DNA of 15,391 nucleotides, from positions 1 to 15,391 of the forward strand of contig JABFSS010000081.1 in the NCBI GenBank assembly GCA_013140485.1, read 5' to 3'. This DNA comes from Candidatus Peribacteraceae bacterium. GTDB lineage: Bacteria; Patescibacteriota; Gracilibacteria; Peribacterales; Peribacteraceae. Below the pieces are notes generated by a model that did not search any database, was not told the origin of the DNA, and worked only from the letters and a program-made list of their open reading frames with translations. Position numbers and translations under genes: made by a program. The first letter of the stretch is position 1. Every line of letters starts with the position of its first letter. This document shows positions 1 to 5,480 of the stretch, piece after piece.

Positions 1-478
1 CGGTCTCGGTGGGCTGAATCTCGATCTGCCGCTGCAGCGCAATGGGCCCCGTGTCGACTCCGCTGTCGATCCAATGCAGCGTCGCGCCGTACGGCGTTCC
101 ATCCAAAATCGCCCACGACGGTGTGTGCCATCCGCGGTTCCACGGGAGGAATGCGGGATGCAAGTTGAGAGTGCCGGCCGAGGGGACGGCAAGAATCTCC
201 GGCGGAAGAATCAGCGGGAAGTGCACGGACAGCAAATACTGCGGCGCGAGCGCGGGGAGCTTTTGGATTGCTTCCTTCACTCCGTCTTTTCCGAGAAACA
301 CAGGAACCGTCGGCAAAAGTTTCCGCATATCGTCGGTCGCTTCCGCTTCGGGGCCATTCGGGATCATCAACGCCACGGGAGTGATGCCCGCGTCGACAAG
401 CATGCGCAGGCACTCGGCGCCGATGCGGCGGTTTGCGGCATAGACGATGCGGGGCGGCGTGGACGGCGTCTTGGTCAT
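1..478 (-). CDS. Formyltransferase-family protein, likely sugar N-formyltransferase (3' end outside window)
   Basis: Reading the minus strand from the ATG at 478 gives 159 codons with no stop before the window edge, so the C-terminus is missing. The protein has the N10-formyl-THF-dependent formyltransferase signature: LNLHPAFLPWNRG at about residues 105-117, which carries the catalytic Asn and His, then a GVDTGPI segment near 143-149 carrying the catalytic Asp. The family transfers a formyl group to an amine on fMet-tRNA, GAR or sugar nucleotides. The WNRGWHTPSWAI stretch and the position beside an aminotransferase and a CMP-sugar synthetase favour formylation of an amino sugar; this is inferred. 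The start is divergent from the aminotransferase gene, with 21 bp between the two ATGs. No Shine-Dalgarno or clear -10 box was found. A methionyl-tRNA formyltransferase is less likely because the N-terminus lacks the usual fMt motifs. Confidence 0.85.
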   Translation of the reverse strand, partial: MTKTPSTPPRIVYAANRRIGAECLRMLVDAGITPVALMIPNGPEAEATDDMRKLLPTVPVFLGKDGVKEAIQKLPALAPQYLLSVHFPLILPPEILAVPSAGTLNLHPAFLPWNRGWHTPSWAILDGTPYGATLHWIDSGVDTGPIALQRQIEIQPTET

Positions 479-499
479 CCACTACAGTGTGCCTCTGCC

Positions 500-1636
500 A
501 TGCCACAGAGAACAATCCCACTGTCCTCTCCCGATATCAGCGAGGCCGACATCGCCGCGGTCACCGCGGTCTTGCGGACGCCCCGGCTGTCGCTCGGGCC
601 GCGCGTACCGGAATTCGAAGAGGCCGTCGCCGCTTTTGTGGGAGCCAAATATGCGATTGCGGTGAACAGCGGCACCTCGGCGCTGCATTTGTGCGTACGT
701 GCGCTCGGAATCGCCGACGGAGACGAAGTGATCACAACGCCGTTCAGCTTTGTCGCGTCGGCAAACTGCATGCTCTTCGAACGCGCCGTCCCGCGCTTCG
801 TCGATATTCTGCCCGAGACCTACTGCATGGATCCCGCGAAGGTGGAAGCGGCCATCACCACGAAGACGAAAGCGATTCTCGGCGTCGACGTCTTCGGATA
901 CGTCGAAAACTGGAGCGTCCTCAGAGCAATCGCGAAAAAGCACAATCTTGCGCTCATCGAGGACAGCTGCGAAGCGCTGGGTTCTTCATCGGGCGGAAAA
1001 AAAGCCGGGACGTTCGGCGACTGCGGGACCTTCGCCTTCTATCCCAACAAGCAAATGACGACGGGCGAAGGCGGCATGATCGTCACCGACCGCGACGACA
1101 TCGCGCGAGCCGCCCGCATGATGCGCAACCAAGGGCGCGATCCGGATGCCGCGTGGTTGGACCATCAAGTGCTCGGGTACAACTACCGCCTCAGCGACAT
1201 CCACGCCGCGCTCGGCGTCAGCCAGCTGAAGCGTCTGCCGGAGTTCATGGCCAATCGGGCGCGCGTCGCCGGGTGGTACGGCAAAGCCCTCGCTCCTCTC
1301 AGCGAGCATCTGCGGGTTCCCGAGGAACAGAAGGGAGTCGACGTGAGTTGGTTTGTGTACGTCGTGCGCCTCGCGGACCGGTATACCGCCGCCGACCGGG
1401 ATCGCCTTCTCACACTTCTTCGGGAGTGGGGGATCGGCTGCAACACGTACTTCCCGTGCATTCATCTCCAGCCTTTCTATCAAAAATTGTACGGCCACAC
1501 GAAGGGCGAATTTCCCGTCGCCGAATCCGTCTCCGATCACGCGCTCGCGCTGCCGTTCTTCAACGCCCTCACGGAAGACGACGTGGCGCAGGTGGCATCA
1601 ATGCTCAAAGAATCCCTCGCCATTCTCGCATCGTAA
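500..1636 (+). CDS. DegT/DnrJ/EryC1/StrS-family sugar aminotransferase
   Basis: A 378-residue PLP enzyme of normal family length that adds an amino group to a keto-sugar nucleotide in the cytosol. Visible motifs are NSGTSALH (57-64, phosphate/PLP contact), the IEDSCEALGSS segment around 153-163 with the PLP-ring Asp155, and YPNKQMTTGEGG with the Schiff-base Lys184. The ATG at 500 was chosen because the protein homology begins there (TIPLSSPDISEAD). Longer reading-frame extension upstream would run antisense through the formyltransferase gene. A TACAGT hexamer at 483-488 could be a -10 box. The next gene starts 1 nt after the stop, so the two are very probably co-transcribed. The substrate is likely the 4-keto-6-deoxy sugar made by the dehydratase at 2322, as in PglE/LegC/WbpE-like pathways; the exact sugar cannot be read from the sequence. 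Confidence 0.93.
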   Translation: MPQRTIPLSSPDISEADIAAVTAVLRTPRLSLGPRVPEFEEAVAAFVGAKYAIAVNSGTSALHLCVRALGIADGDEVITTPFSFVASANCMLFERAVPRFVDILPETYCMDPAKVEAAITTKTKAILGVDVFGYVENWSVLRAIAKKHNLALIEDSCEALGSSSGGKKAGTFGDCGTFAFYPNKQMTTGEGGMIVTDRDDIARAARMMRNQGRDPDAAWLDHQVLGYNYRLSDIHAALGVSQLKRLPEFMANRARVAGWYGKALAPLSEHLRVPEEQKGVDVSWFVYVVRLADRYTAADRDRLLTLLREWGIGCNTYFPCIHLQPFYQKLYGHTKGEFPVAESVSDHALALPFFNALTEDDVAQVASMLKESLAILAS

Positions 1637-1637
1637 T

Positions 1638-2249
1638 ATGAAACAGGACGGTATTCTCGGCATCATTACCGCGCGGGGAGGCTCCAAACGTCTGCCCGGC
1701 AAGAACATCATGCTGCTCAATGGCAAACCGCTCCTCGCGTACACATGCGAGGCGGCGCTCGGCAGCATGCTCACCCGCACCATCCTCAGTACCGATGACG
1801 CCGCAATCGCCGCCGTCGGAAAATCCTGCGGCGTCGAGGTGCCGTTTCTGCGACCGGCCGAACTCGCGCGGGACGACACGCCGTCGATGGACGTGATCGC
1901 GCACGTTCTCTCTCACCTGCAAGAAAAAGAGCAGTACGTTCCGGCGATCATCGTCCTGCTGCAGCCGACCTCACCCCTGCGGACGTCCGCGCACATCGAT
2001 GCCGGTATCCGGCTACTTCAGGAAACCGGAGCCGACTCCATCGTGAGCGTGACCGAAGTCCCGCATGCGCCGGCTGCCCGGAACGGTGCGCTGTATATTT
2101 TCAAAACCGAAAGTTTTCTCCGTTCCCCGAACCGCTACGGTGCCGACAGCCGCACGTTCATCATGGATCCGGCGGAGTCCGTGGATATCGATACCCCCGA
2201 TGACTTCGCCCGAGCTCAATCTCTACTGCAAGGGAAGGGCCGCAACTGA
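1638..2249 (+). CDS. neuA: CMP-nonulosonate (sialic acid-type) cytidylyltransferase, internally shortened
   Basis: A 203-residue protein that would activate a nonulosonic acid with CTP. The nucleotide-binding loop TARGGSKRLPGKN (11-23), LQPTSPLRT (108-116), RPAELA (72-77), RNGALYIF (148-155) and SVDIDTPDD (181-189) are all family landmarks. Compared with known CMP-Neu5Ac synthetases (about 220-230 residues) the part between SVTEVPH (137-143) and RNGALY is about 30 residues shorter. In solved family members that part forms the dimerisation extension and reaches into the partner's active site. The reading frame is intact across the junction, so this is a deletion and not a frameshift. The start overlaps nothing, lies 1 nt past the aminotransferase stop and has no Shine-Dalgarno, so translational coupling is likely. 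It could be a diverged but active short form or a degraded one. The substrate (Neu5Ac, legionaminate or pseudaminate) is unknown. Confidence 0.88.
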   Translation: MKQDGILGIITARGGSKRLPGKNIMLLNGKPLLAYTCEAALGSMLTRTILSTDDAAIAAVGKSCGVEVPFLRPAELARDDTPSMDVIAHVLSHLQEKEQYVPAIIVLLQPTSPLRTSAHIDAGIRLLQETGADSIVSVTEVPHAPAARNGALYIFKTESFLRSPNRYGADSRTFIMDPAESVDIDTPDDFARAQSLLQGKGRN

Positions 2250-2282
2250 CCGTCTTCGCCTGGCGAACGCCGTTTCCCGTGG

Positions 2283-2288
2283 TAGAAT
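2283..2288 (+). promoter_or_regulatory. Putative -10 box of the 4,6-dehydratase gene
   Basis: TAGAAT lies in the 72-bp gap between the CMP-synthetase and the dehydratase and would place the start of transcription near 2295, giving a leader of about 27 nt without a Shine-Dalgarno. No convincing -35 hexamer is present 16-18 bp upstream. It is therefore a weak call, and read-through from the aminotransferase operon is an equally good explanation. Confidence 0.35.
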
Positions 2289-2321
2289 CTCGCTCTGATC
2301 CCGATTGTCTCCCGTTTCCCT

Positions 2322-3371
2322 ATGCCTTCCTTCTTCCGCGGCAAGAACATCCTCGTCACCGGCGCCACCGGCTCCATCGGATCCGAAATCGTCCGGCAGT
2401 TGCTGGCGCAGGACGCGAAGACCGTCCGCATCTTTTCGCGTGACGAGCACAAGCAGCATTTGATCCAGCAGGAACTCGGCGACCGTCCCAAGCTCGACGT
2501 GCGGTACCTCCTCGGCGACGTGCGCGACCAGCCGCGTCTGCTCCGCGCGATGGAAGGAATGGATTTCGTGTTCCACTGTGCCGCGTACAAACAAGTTCCG
2601 TTCTGCGAGTACAACTCCTTCGAAGCGGTCAAAACGAACGTCGTCGGCACGCAGAACGTGATCGAAGCCGCCATCGCGCAGGGCGTGAGCCGCGTCCTCC
2701 TCATCAGTTCCGATAAAGCCGCGAGCCCCAGCAGCGTGATGGGCGCCACGAAACTCCTGGCCGAGAAGATGATGACCTCCGCGATGTACACCGCCGGCGG
2801 CCATCCGATCCGCTTCGCGAGCGTGCGGTTCGGCAACGTGCTCGGCAGCAGGGGGTCGGTGATCCCCACGTTCCAGGAACAGATCCGCAAGGGCGGCCCC
2901 GTCACCATCACGCACCCCGACATGGTGCGGTTCTTCATGTCGCTGCCCCAGGCCGTCCGGCTCACGTTCGACGCGATGGAGCAGATGGAAGGAGGTGAGC
3001 TCTTCATCCTCAAGATGCCCGTCGTGCGGCTGGGGGACCTGGTCGATGTCGTCATCGAGGAATTCGCTCCGCACTACGGACGCGATCCCGCCGCCATCGG
3101 GAAAAAAGTCACCGGCATCCGTCCCGGCGAGAAAATGCAGGAAGTCCTGATGACCGCCGAAGAAGCCCAGTACGCCCGCGAGACCGACACCATGTTCATC
3201 GTCCGCTCGCCGCTCACGGTCCCGGGCAAAGAAGTCGCCCTGCGCGAGACCGTCGGCTCCGGCGTCGATCACTATGTGACCGAAAACCAGCAACCACTCG
3301 CGAAAAAAGACATCACGCTTATGGTCCGAGAGATCAAAGGGCTTGGGGTGGAGGAGAGGGCGGGGCGGTGA
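2322..3371 (+). CDS. UDP-GlcNAc 4,6-dehydratase, CapD/PglF/LegB-type (extended SDR)
   Basis: A 349-residue soluble short-chain dehydrogenase that removes water from UDP-N-acetylglucosamine to make the UDP-4-keto-6-deoxy sugar, using a bound NAD(P). The Rossmann motif GATGSIGS is at 14-21, and the active-site stretch ISSDKAASPSSVMGATK is at 128-144 with Lys144. The usual SDR catalytic Tyr is replaced by Met140, which is the hallmark of PglF/WbpM-like retaining dehydratases; PseB-type inverting enzymes keep Tyr. A PGEKMQEVLM motif near 266-275 is typical of the family. There is no N-terminal membrane domain, so it corresponds to the short soluble form. The product is the natural substrate for the aminotransferase at 500, which points to a legionaminate or bacillosamine-like branch. 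No clear terminator follows; the 3' end is an unusual purine-rich tract. Confidence 0.92.
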   Translation: MPSFFRGKNILVTGATGSIGSEIVRQLLAQDAKTVRIFSRDEHKQHLIQQELGDRPKLDVRYLLGDVRDQPRLLRAMEGMDFVFHCAAYKQVPFCEYNSFEAVKTNVVGTQNVIEAAIAQGVSRVLLISSDKAASPSSVMGATKLLAEKMMTSAMYTAGGHPIRFASVRFGNVLGSRGSVIPTFQEQIRKGGPVTITHPDMVRFFMSLPQAVRLTFDAMEQMEGGELFILKMPVVRLGDLVDVVIEEFAPHYGRDPAAIGKKVTGIRPGEKMQEVLMTAEEAQYARETDTMFIVRSPLTVPGKEVALRETVGSGVDHYVTENQQPLAKKDITLMVREIKGLGVEERAGR

Positions 3372-3390
3372 GGAAAGAGAGGAAAAAATA

Positions 3391-3420
3391 TTGACTGAAC
3401 AGTGGTCAACCCTGAAAATA
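3391..3420 (+). promoter_or_regulatory. Putative promoter for hairpin repeats 1 and 2
   Basis: TTGACT at 3391-3396 is followed 17-19 bp later by an A/T-rich -10 region (3414-3421). The predicted start of transcription falls at about 3427, exactly the first G of structured repeat 1. TTGAC here and GTCAA at 3405-3409 form an inverted pair that could be an operator. The -10 match is poor, so confidence rests mostly on position. Confidence 0.4.
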
Positions 3421-3426
3421 TTCTTC

Positions 3427-3473
3427 GGATACCTCTGCCGTCGGTCTCTGAGCCGGCACCTGGTGAGGTATCC
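3427..3473 (+). ncRNA. Structured hairpin repeat, copy 1
   Basis: First of three related elements that fold as an outer stem capped by an inner hairpin. The outer stem pairs GGATACCTC (3427-3435) perfectly with GAGGTATCC (3465-3473) and continues, after a bulged T3436, through G-T and two C-G pairs. The inner hairpin pairs CGG (3442-3444) with CCG (3453-3455) and TC (3445-3446) with GA (3450-3451), with G3452 bulged. The CCTC/GAGG pairs differ from CCCC/GGGG in copy 3 but stay paired, so the structure and not just the sequence is kept. A 12-bp perfect palindrome, TCCCACGTGGGA (3471-3482), joins it to copy 2. I do not recognise a known RNA family. It may be a small RNA, a terminator-like element or a mobile repeat. 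Confidence 0.6.
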
Positions 3474-3479
3474 CACGTG

Positions 3480-3525
3480 GGAATTCCCGCCGTCGGTCTT
3501 CGAGCCGGCCATGGGTGGGTTTTCC
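3480..3525 (+). ncRNA. Structured hairpin repeat, copy 2
   Basis: Second copy: GGAATTCCCGCC (3480-3491) pairs with GGTGGGTTTTCC (3514-3525) except for two internal T-T positions. The inner hairpin is the same CGGTC/GAGCCG arrangement as in copy 1. It ends in TTTTCC and is followed by CATATG, as is copy 3. The run of T after a GC-rich stem is terminator-like on the plus strand. No promoter precedes this copy, so it would be the second module of an RNA begun at copy 1. Confidence 0.6.
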
Positions 3526-3547
3526 ATATGATTTTTGTTCTCGTATC

Positions 3548-3575
3548 TTGACCGTGAAGTAAAGGTGAGTATACT
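3548..3575 (+). promoter_or_regulatory. Sigma70-type promoter for hairpin repeat 3
   Basis: TTGACC (3548-3553), a 16-bp spacer and TATACT (3570-3575) form one of the best promoter matches in the window. Seven bases later comes GGATTCCCC, the start of repeat 3, so transcription is expected to begin at the 5' base of the structure. No long plus-strand gene follows, which makes a short non-coding transcript the simplest product. Confidence 0.65.
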
Positions 3576-3582
3576 TAGTAAC

Positions 3583-3629
3583 GGATTCCCCGCCGTCAGT
3601 CTCCGAACTGGCGATTGGTGGGGTTTTCC
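3583..3629 (+). ncRNA. Structured hairpin repeat, copy 3
   Basis: Third copy. CCCC (3588-3591) pairs with GGGG (3620-3623), then G3592 with T3619 and CC (3593-3594) with GG (3617-3618). The inner stem pairs CAG (3597-3599) with CTG (3608-3610) and TC with GA. A3598-T3609 replaces the G-C pair of copies 1 and 2, a clean compensatory change. It ends with TTTTCC then CATATG, like copy 2. The element ends 7 bp from the stop codon of the convergent gene at 3636, so any read-through RNA would be antisense to that gene. Confidence 0.62.
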
Positions 3630-3635
3630 ATATGT

Positions 3636-4082
3636 TTACTTGGCAATTGGGAAGAGTGATAAAAGATTTTTCTTTCCTGACGGCCGTTCTTCTTTTATAA
3701 CGACGGCGAACTTTGATCCGTCCGAAGCTAATCCAATAAATTGATGTCGGATGATATGCAATTCAGCTGTTTTGATGAATGTTTGGGGTGCCTGTCGACA
3801 GAGGCGCAGGAGTTCAATTGCACAGGGGAAATATTTAAGTCGTCGTGCTCGGTCATGAGCATCTTTCTGATTTAAATGAATCCAGAAATAATCAAAGAAA
3901 ATCTTTTCTTTCCCGAAGAACGCAGATCGCACATAAGGTCGTCTTTTTGTTTGTTTCTGAAGCAATCTGAATTCCCGACGTACCTTGGGCATGACGTCCG
4001 TATACCTATGGCCGGAAAGTGGATGCGACTGGCATCGGAACACACCAGCGAGCCGAACCTTCAATTCATGTTTTCTTTTCAT
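3636..4082 (-). CDS. Basic small protein, possible BECR-fold nuclease toxin
   Basis: A 148-residue, strongly basic protein. The conserved-looking core runs from KRRPYVRSAFFGKEKIFFDYF (about 46-66) through RRLKYFPCAIELLRL (80-94) to RHQFIGLASDGSKFAVVIKEE (about 112-132) and ends LLSLFP. This layout resembles uncharacterised CPR and phage-associated proteins whose last strands look like RelE/Barnase-EndoU-ColicinE5-like nucleases. The resemblance is from memory and not proven. The ATG at 4082 overlaps the upstream acidic gene by 17 bp; a second ATG at residue 31 (3992) is a plausible later start that keeps the whole core. The acidic-then-basic overlapping order is that of toxin-antitoxin operons. 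It sits in a locally AT-rich stretch, suggesting transfer, and faces the hairpin repeats tail to tail. Confidence 0.6.
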   Translation of the reverse strand: MKRKHELKVRLAGVFRCQSHPLSGHRYTDVMPKVRREFRLLQKQTKRRPYVRSAFFGKEKIFFDYFWIHLNQKDAHDRARRLKYFPCAIELLRLCRQAPQTFIKTAELHIIRHQFIGLASDGSKFAVVIKEERPSGKKNLLSLFPIAK

Positions 4083-4374
4083 GGTCGTTTTTGGATTGCT
4101 CTTCGCGCTCTTCCTCCTCCAGCATCTTCATGAACTCTGGATCGTATCGATATCTGCGTTTGTCATAATCACGTTCGCGCTCTTCTTCATACAAACGCTC
4201 GGTTTCTTCTTTGAGTTGGTACTCATAATCCTCGTCATCTTTTTTCCATCCCATCTCTAGGATGATGTCTTCGGCCAGCTCGTGTGCCGATTCCCACTGA
4301 AGCCGATCGATTTCCATTTCGAGTTCAAATTGTTCGTCCTCAAGCTTTTTCCGAAGATCCGGAGGCATTGGCAT
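4066..4374 (-). CDS. Acidic, highly charged coiled-coil protein (antitoxin-like position)
   Basis: A 102-residue protein dominated by Glu, Asp, Lys and Arg with heptad-like spacing, for example LEDEQFELEMEIDRLQWE near 11-28 and runs of Glu around 62-67 and 85-93. No domain is recognised. It ends inside the basic gene at 3636-4082 (17-bp overlap) and probably shares its mRNA. The start at 4374 is chosen because the reading frame upstream runs through a palindromic repeat and a terminator-like hairpin and looks non-coding; ATG at 4368, two codons later, is an alternative. Strong charge opposite to its partner fits an antitoxin or a chaperone for the basic protein, but this is inferred from order and composition only. 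Confidence 0.5.
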   Translation of the reverse strand: MPMPPDLRKKLEDEQFELEMEIDRLQWESAHELAEDIILEMGWKKDDEDYEYQLKEETERLYEEERERDYDKRRYRYDPEFMKMLEEEEREEQSKNDHEKKT

Positions 4375-4435
4375 AAAAAATGGGGGAGAAATCCAGCGCA
4401 GATCTTCGATCTGCGAAGGGAATGACAATGCCCCC
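4375..4435 (-). terminator. Palindromic REP-like element with terminator-like tail before the acidic gene
   Basis: On the minus strand GGGGG (4435-4431) pairs with CCCCC (4386-4382) and is followed by A and six T, directly before the ATG at 4374. Inside lies a perfect 8-bp hairpin, CGCAGATC/GATCTGCG (4397-4404 and 4408-4415), flanked by TGTCATTCC on one side and TGGAT on the other. Those flanks resemble a widespread intergenic palindrome family (TGTCATTCC...GGAATCCAG). It could attenuate the minus-strand operon or simply be an inserted repeat. Confidence 0.5.
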
Positions 4436-4514
4436 GATTCCCAGCCCCCGGAAGATGCCTCCAAGCAAATCACTTTTTAGATTGAGGAGTTTTGGTCTTC
4501 CGTTAGCCACAGTT

Positions 4515-4561
4515 GGGCGTTCCACACCCCTATGGAACGCCCCCTGTTTTCGGGGGTTTTT
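4515..4561 (+). terminator. Overlapping hairpins: perfect stem plus intrinsic terminator
   Basis: GGGCGTTCCA (4515-4524) pairs perfectly with TGGAACGCCC (4533-4542). A second hairpin, CCCCC (4540-4544) with GGGGG (4552-4556), is followed by five T (4557-4561), an intrinsic terminator on the plus strand. The two share C4540-C4542, so they compete, as in an attenuator. No plus-strand gene ends just upstream, so it would act on a leader or an unannotated short transcript before the gene at 4611. Confidence 0.65.
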
Positions 4562-4592
4562 GAGGGTCCGAAATTTGCTCGGCGCAACCCTC
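4562..4592 (+). promoter_or_regulatory. Interrupted inverted repeat spanning the -35 region of the small coiled-coil gene
   Basis: GAGGGT (4562-4567) pairs with ACCCTC (4587-4592) and, inside it, CCGA (4568-4571) pairs with TCGG (4579-4582), leaving CGCA as a bulge. It covers the TTGCTC -35 element, so it may be an operator or a third leader hairpin following the terminator at 4540-4561. Confidence 0.35.
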
Positions 4593-4603
4593 GGGACTAG
4601 GAT
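4575..4603 (+). promoter_or_regulatory. Promoter of the small coiled-coil gene
   Basis: TTGCTC (4575-4580), a 17-bp spacer and TAGGAT (4598-4603) place the transcription start at about 4610-4611, the A of the start codon. This would give a leaderless mRNA, in line with the absence of a Shine-Dalgarno. Confidence 0.5.
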
Positions 4604-4610
4604 CTTTCGT

Positions 4611-4841
4611 ATGCATGACGACACATTGCTGGCGACATCGGCGGACATTCACAGGCTGGAGAGATCCATTCAGAAATTGGCTGATGTCATTCAGGAAGAA
4701 ATGAGAGTTGGTTTCCGTAGATTGCGTGAGGCGGATGATCAAATTCTGGACGTTTTGGTCAGTGTGGATAAGAGACTCACGGGCGGCGTGAAGGATCATG
4801 AGAAAAGAATTCGGCACCTGGAGAAAGTTGTATTAGTGTGA
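4611..4841 (+). CDS. Small coiled-coil protein of unknown function
   Basis: A 76-residue soluble protein with a heptad pattern over most of its length (IHRLERSIQKLADVIQ near 13-28, FRRLREADDQILDVLVSV near 35-52, HEKRIRHLEKVV near 63-74) and no membrane segment. The frame is open upstream to 4380, but that part crosses the terminator and inverted repeats; the ATG at 4611 sits exactly where its promoter would begin transcription. It converges on hisH with the two stop codons adjacent (4839-4841 and 4842-4844). Similar short helical proteins are common beside mobile or phage genes, but no family is recognised. Confidence 0.55.
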   Translation: MHDDTLLATSADIHRLERSIQKLADVIQEEMRVGFRRLREADDQILDVLVSVDKRLTGGVKDHEKRIRHLEKVVLV

Positions 4842-5480
4842 TCAGCCTCCAATCGAACTCACGAACTTTTTCAATATCCCCAACCCCTCCTCCCCGCTCT
4901 TTTCGGGGTGGAACTGACAGCCGATGATGTTCCCGGTGCCGATGACGGACGGGAATGTGAGTCCGCCGTAGACCGTCGTTGCCAAGACGTGTGCCGGGTC
5001 TGTCGGCTGGAGGATGTACGAGTGGATAAAGTACATTTCGGCGCCGGGACGCAGTCCTTCGAGTGCAGTGCCTTTCCACCTGGCTGATGTGGGTTCATTG
5101 ATCGCGTTCCACCCCATGTGCGGAATCTTGGTGCCCGGTTCCAGGGTGGGGAAGTGGATCACTTTGCCCGGGAGAAGGCCGAGACCTTCGTGCTCGCCGA
5201 ACTCGAAGCCCTTCGCAAGCAGCAGTTGCGCGCCCAAGCAGATGCCGAGGATCGGCTTACCGGCTGCACCGGCTTCTCTGATGATATTCAGCAGTCCGCG
5301 CACCTTGATACCATCCATGCCTGTCTTGAAGGCGCCCTGACCGGGCAACACCAGTGCGGACGCATTGCGGATGACTTCGGGATCTTCACTAAGCACGACA
5401 TCTTCCGTGAAGCGCTTGAGGCCCTTCATCGCGCTGTGAATATTTCCTACGCCGTAATCGACGATCACAATTTTTTTCAT
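4842..5480 (-). CDS. hisH: HisH-type glutamine amidotransferase of a surface-sugar cluster
   Basis: A 212-residue class I glutamine amidotransferase that releases ammonia from glutamine for a HisF-type partner. The catalytic triad is visible: Cys81 in GICLGAQ (79-85), and His191 and Glu193 in FHPEKS. The oxyanion strand LPGQGAF is at 45-51. The ATG at 5480 overlaps the hisF stop as ATGA, so the two are translated as a pair. The frame extends upstream but only antisense to nothing useful and inside hisF. No other histidine gene is present, and the neighbours make nonulosonate and uronic acid sugars. As with the HisH2/HisF2 pair that serves WbpG in Pseudomonas O-antigen synthesis, it probably feeds ammonia to amidation of a sugar. 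A role in histidine synthesis cannot be fully excluded. Confidence 0.92.
   Translation of the reverse strand: MKKIVIVDYGVGNIHSAMKGLKRFTEDVVLSEDPEVIRNASALVLPGQGAFKTGMDGIKVRGLLNIIREAGAAGKPILGICLGAQLLLAKGFEFGEHEGLGLLPGKVIHFPTLEPGTKIPHMGWNAINEPTSARWKGTALEGLRPGAEMYFIHSYILQPTDPAHVLATTVYGGLTFPSVIGTGNIIGCQFHPEKSGEEGLGILKKFVSSIGG

Noticed and set aside
74..499. N-terminal extension of the aminotransferase frame
   Set aside because: It lies antisense to the formyltransferase gene, its translation is Arg-rich with no family similarity, and the DegT fold begins at the ATG at 500.
2223..3527. Long minus-strand frame opposite the dehydratase
   Set aside because: It mirrors the codon pattern of the dehydratase on the other strand, is His/Asp/Gly-rich and has no recognisable domain.
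3427..3629. CRISPR array
   Set aside because: Only three imperfect repeats, gaps of 6 and 57 bp instead of regular spacers, and no cas genes.
3427..3629. Integron attC sites
   Set aside because: The hairpins lack recognisable core-site sequences at their ends and there is no integrase or cassette array.
4375..4473. N-terminal extension of the acidic protein
   Set aside because: It runs through the palindromic repeat and T6 tail and lacks the charged helical character of the rest.
4380..4610. N-terminal extension of the small coiled-coil protein
   Set aside because: The frame crosses an intrinsic terminator and inverted repeats, and the promoter starts transcription at 4611.
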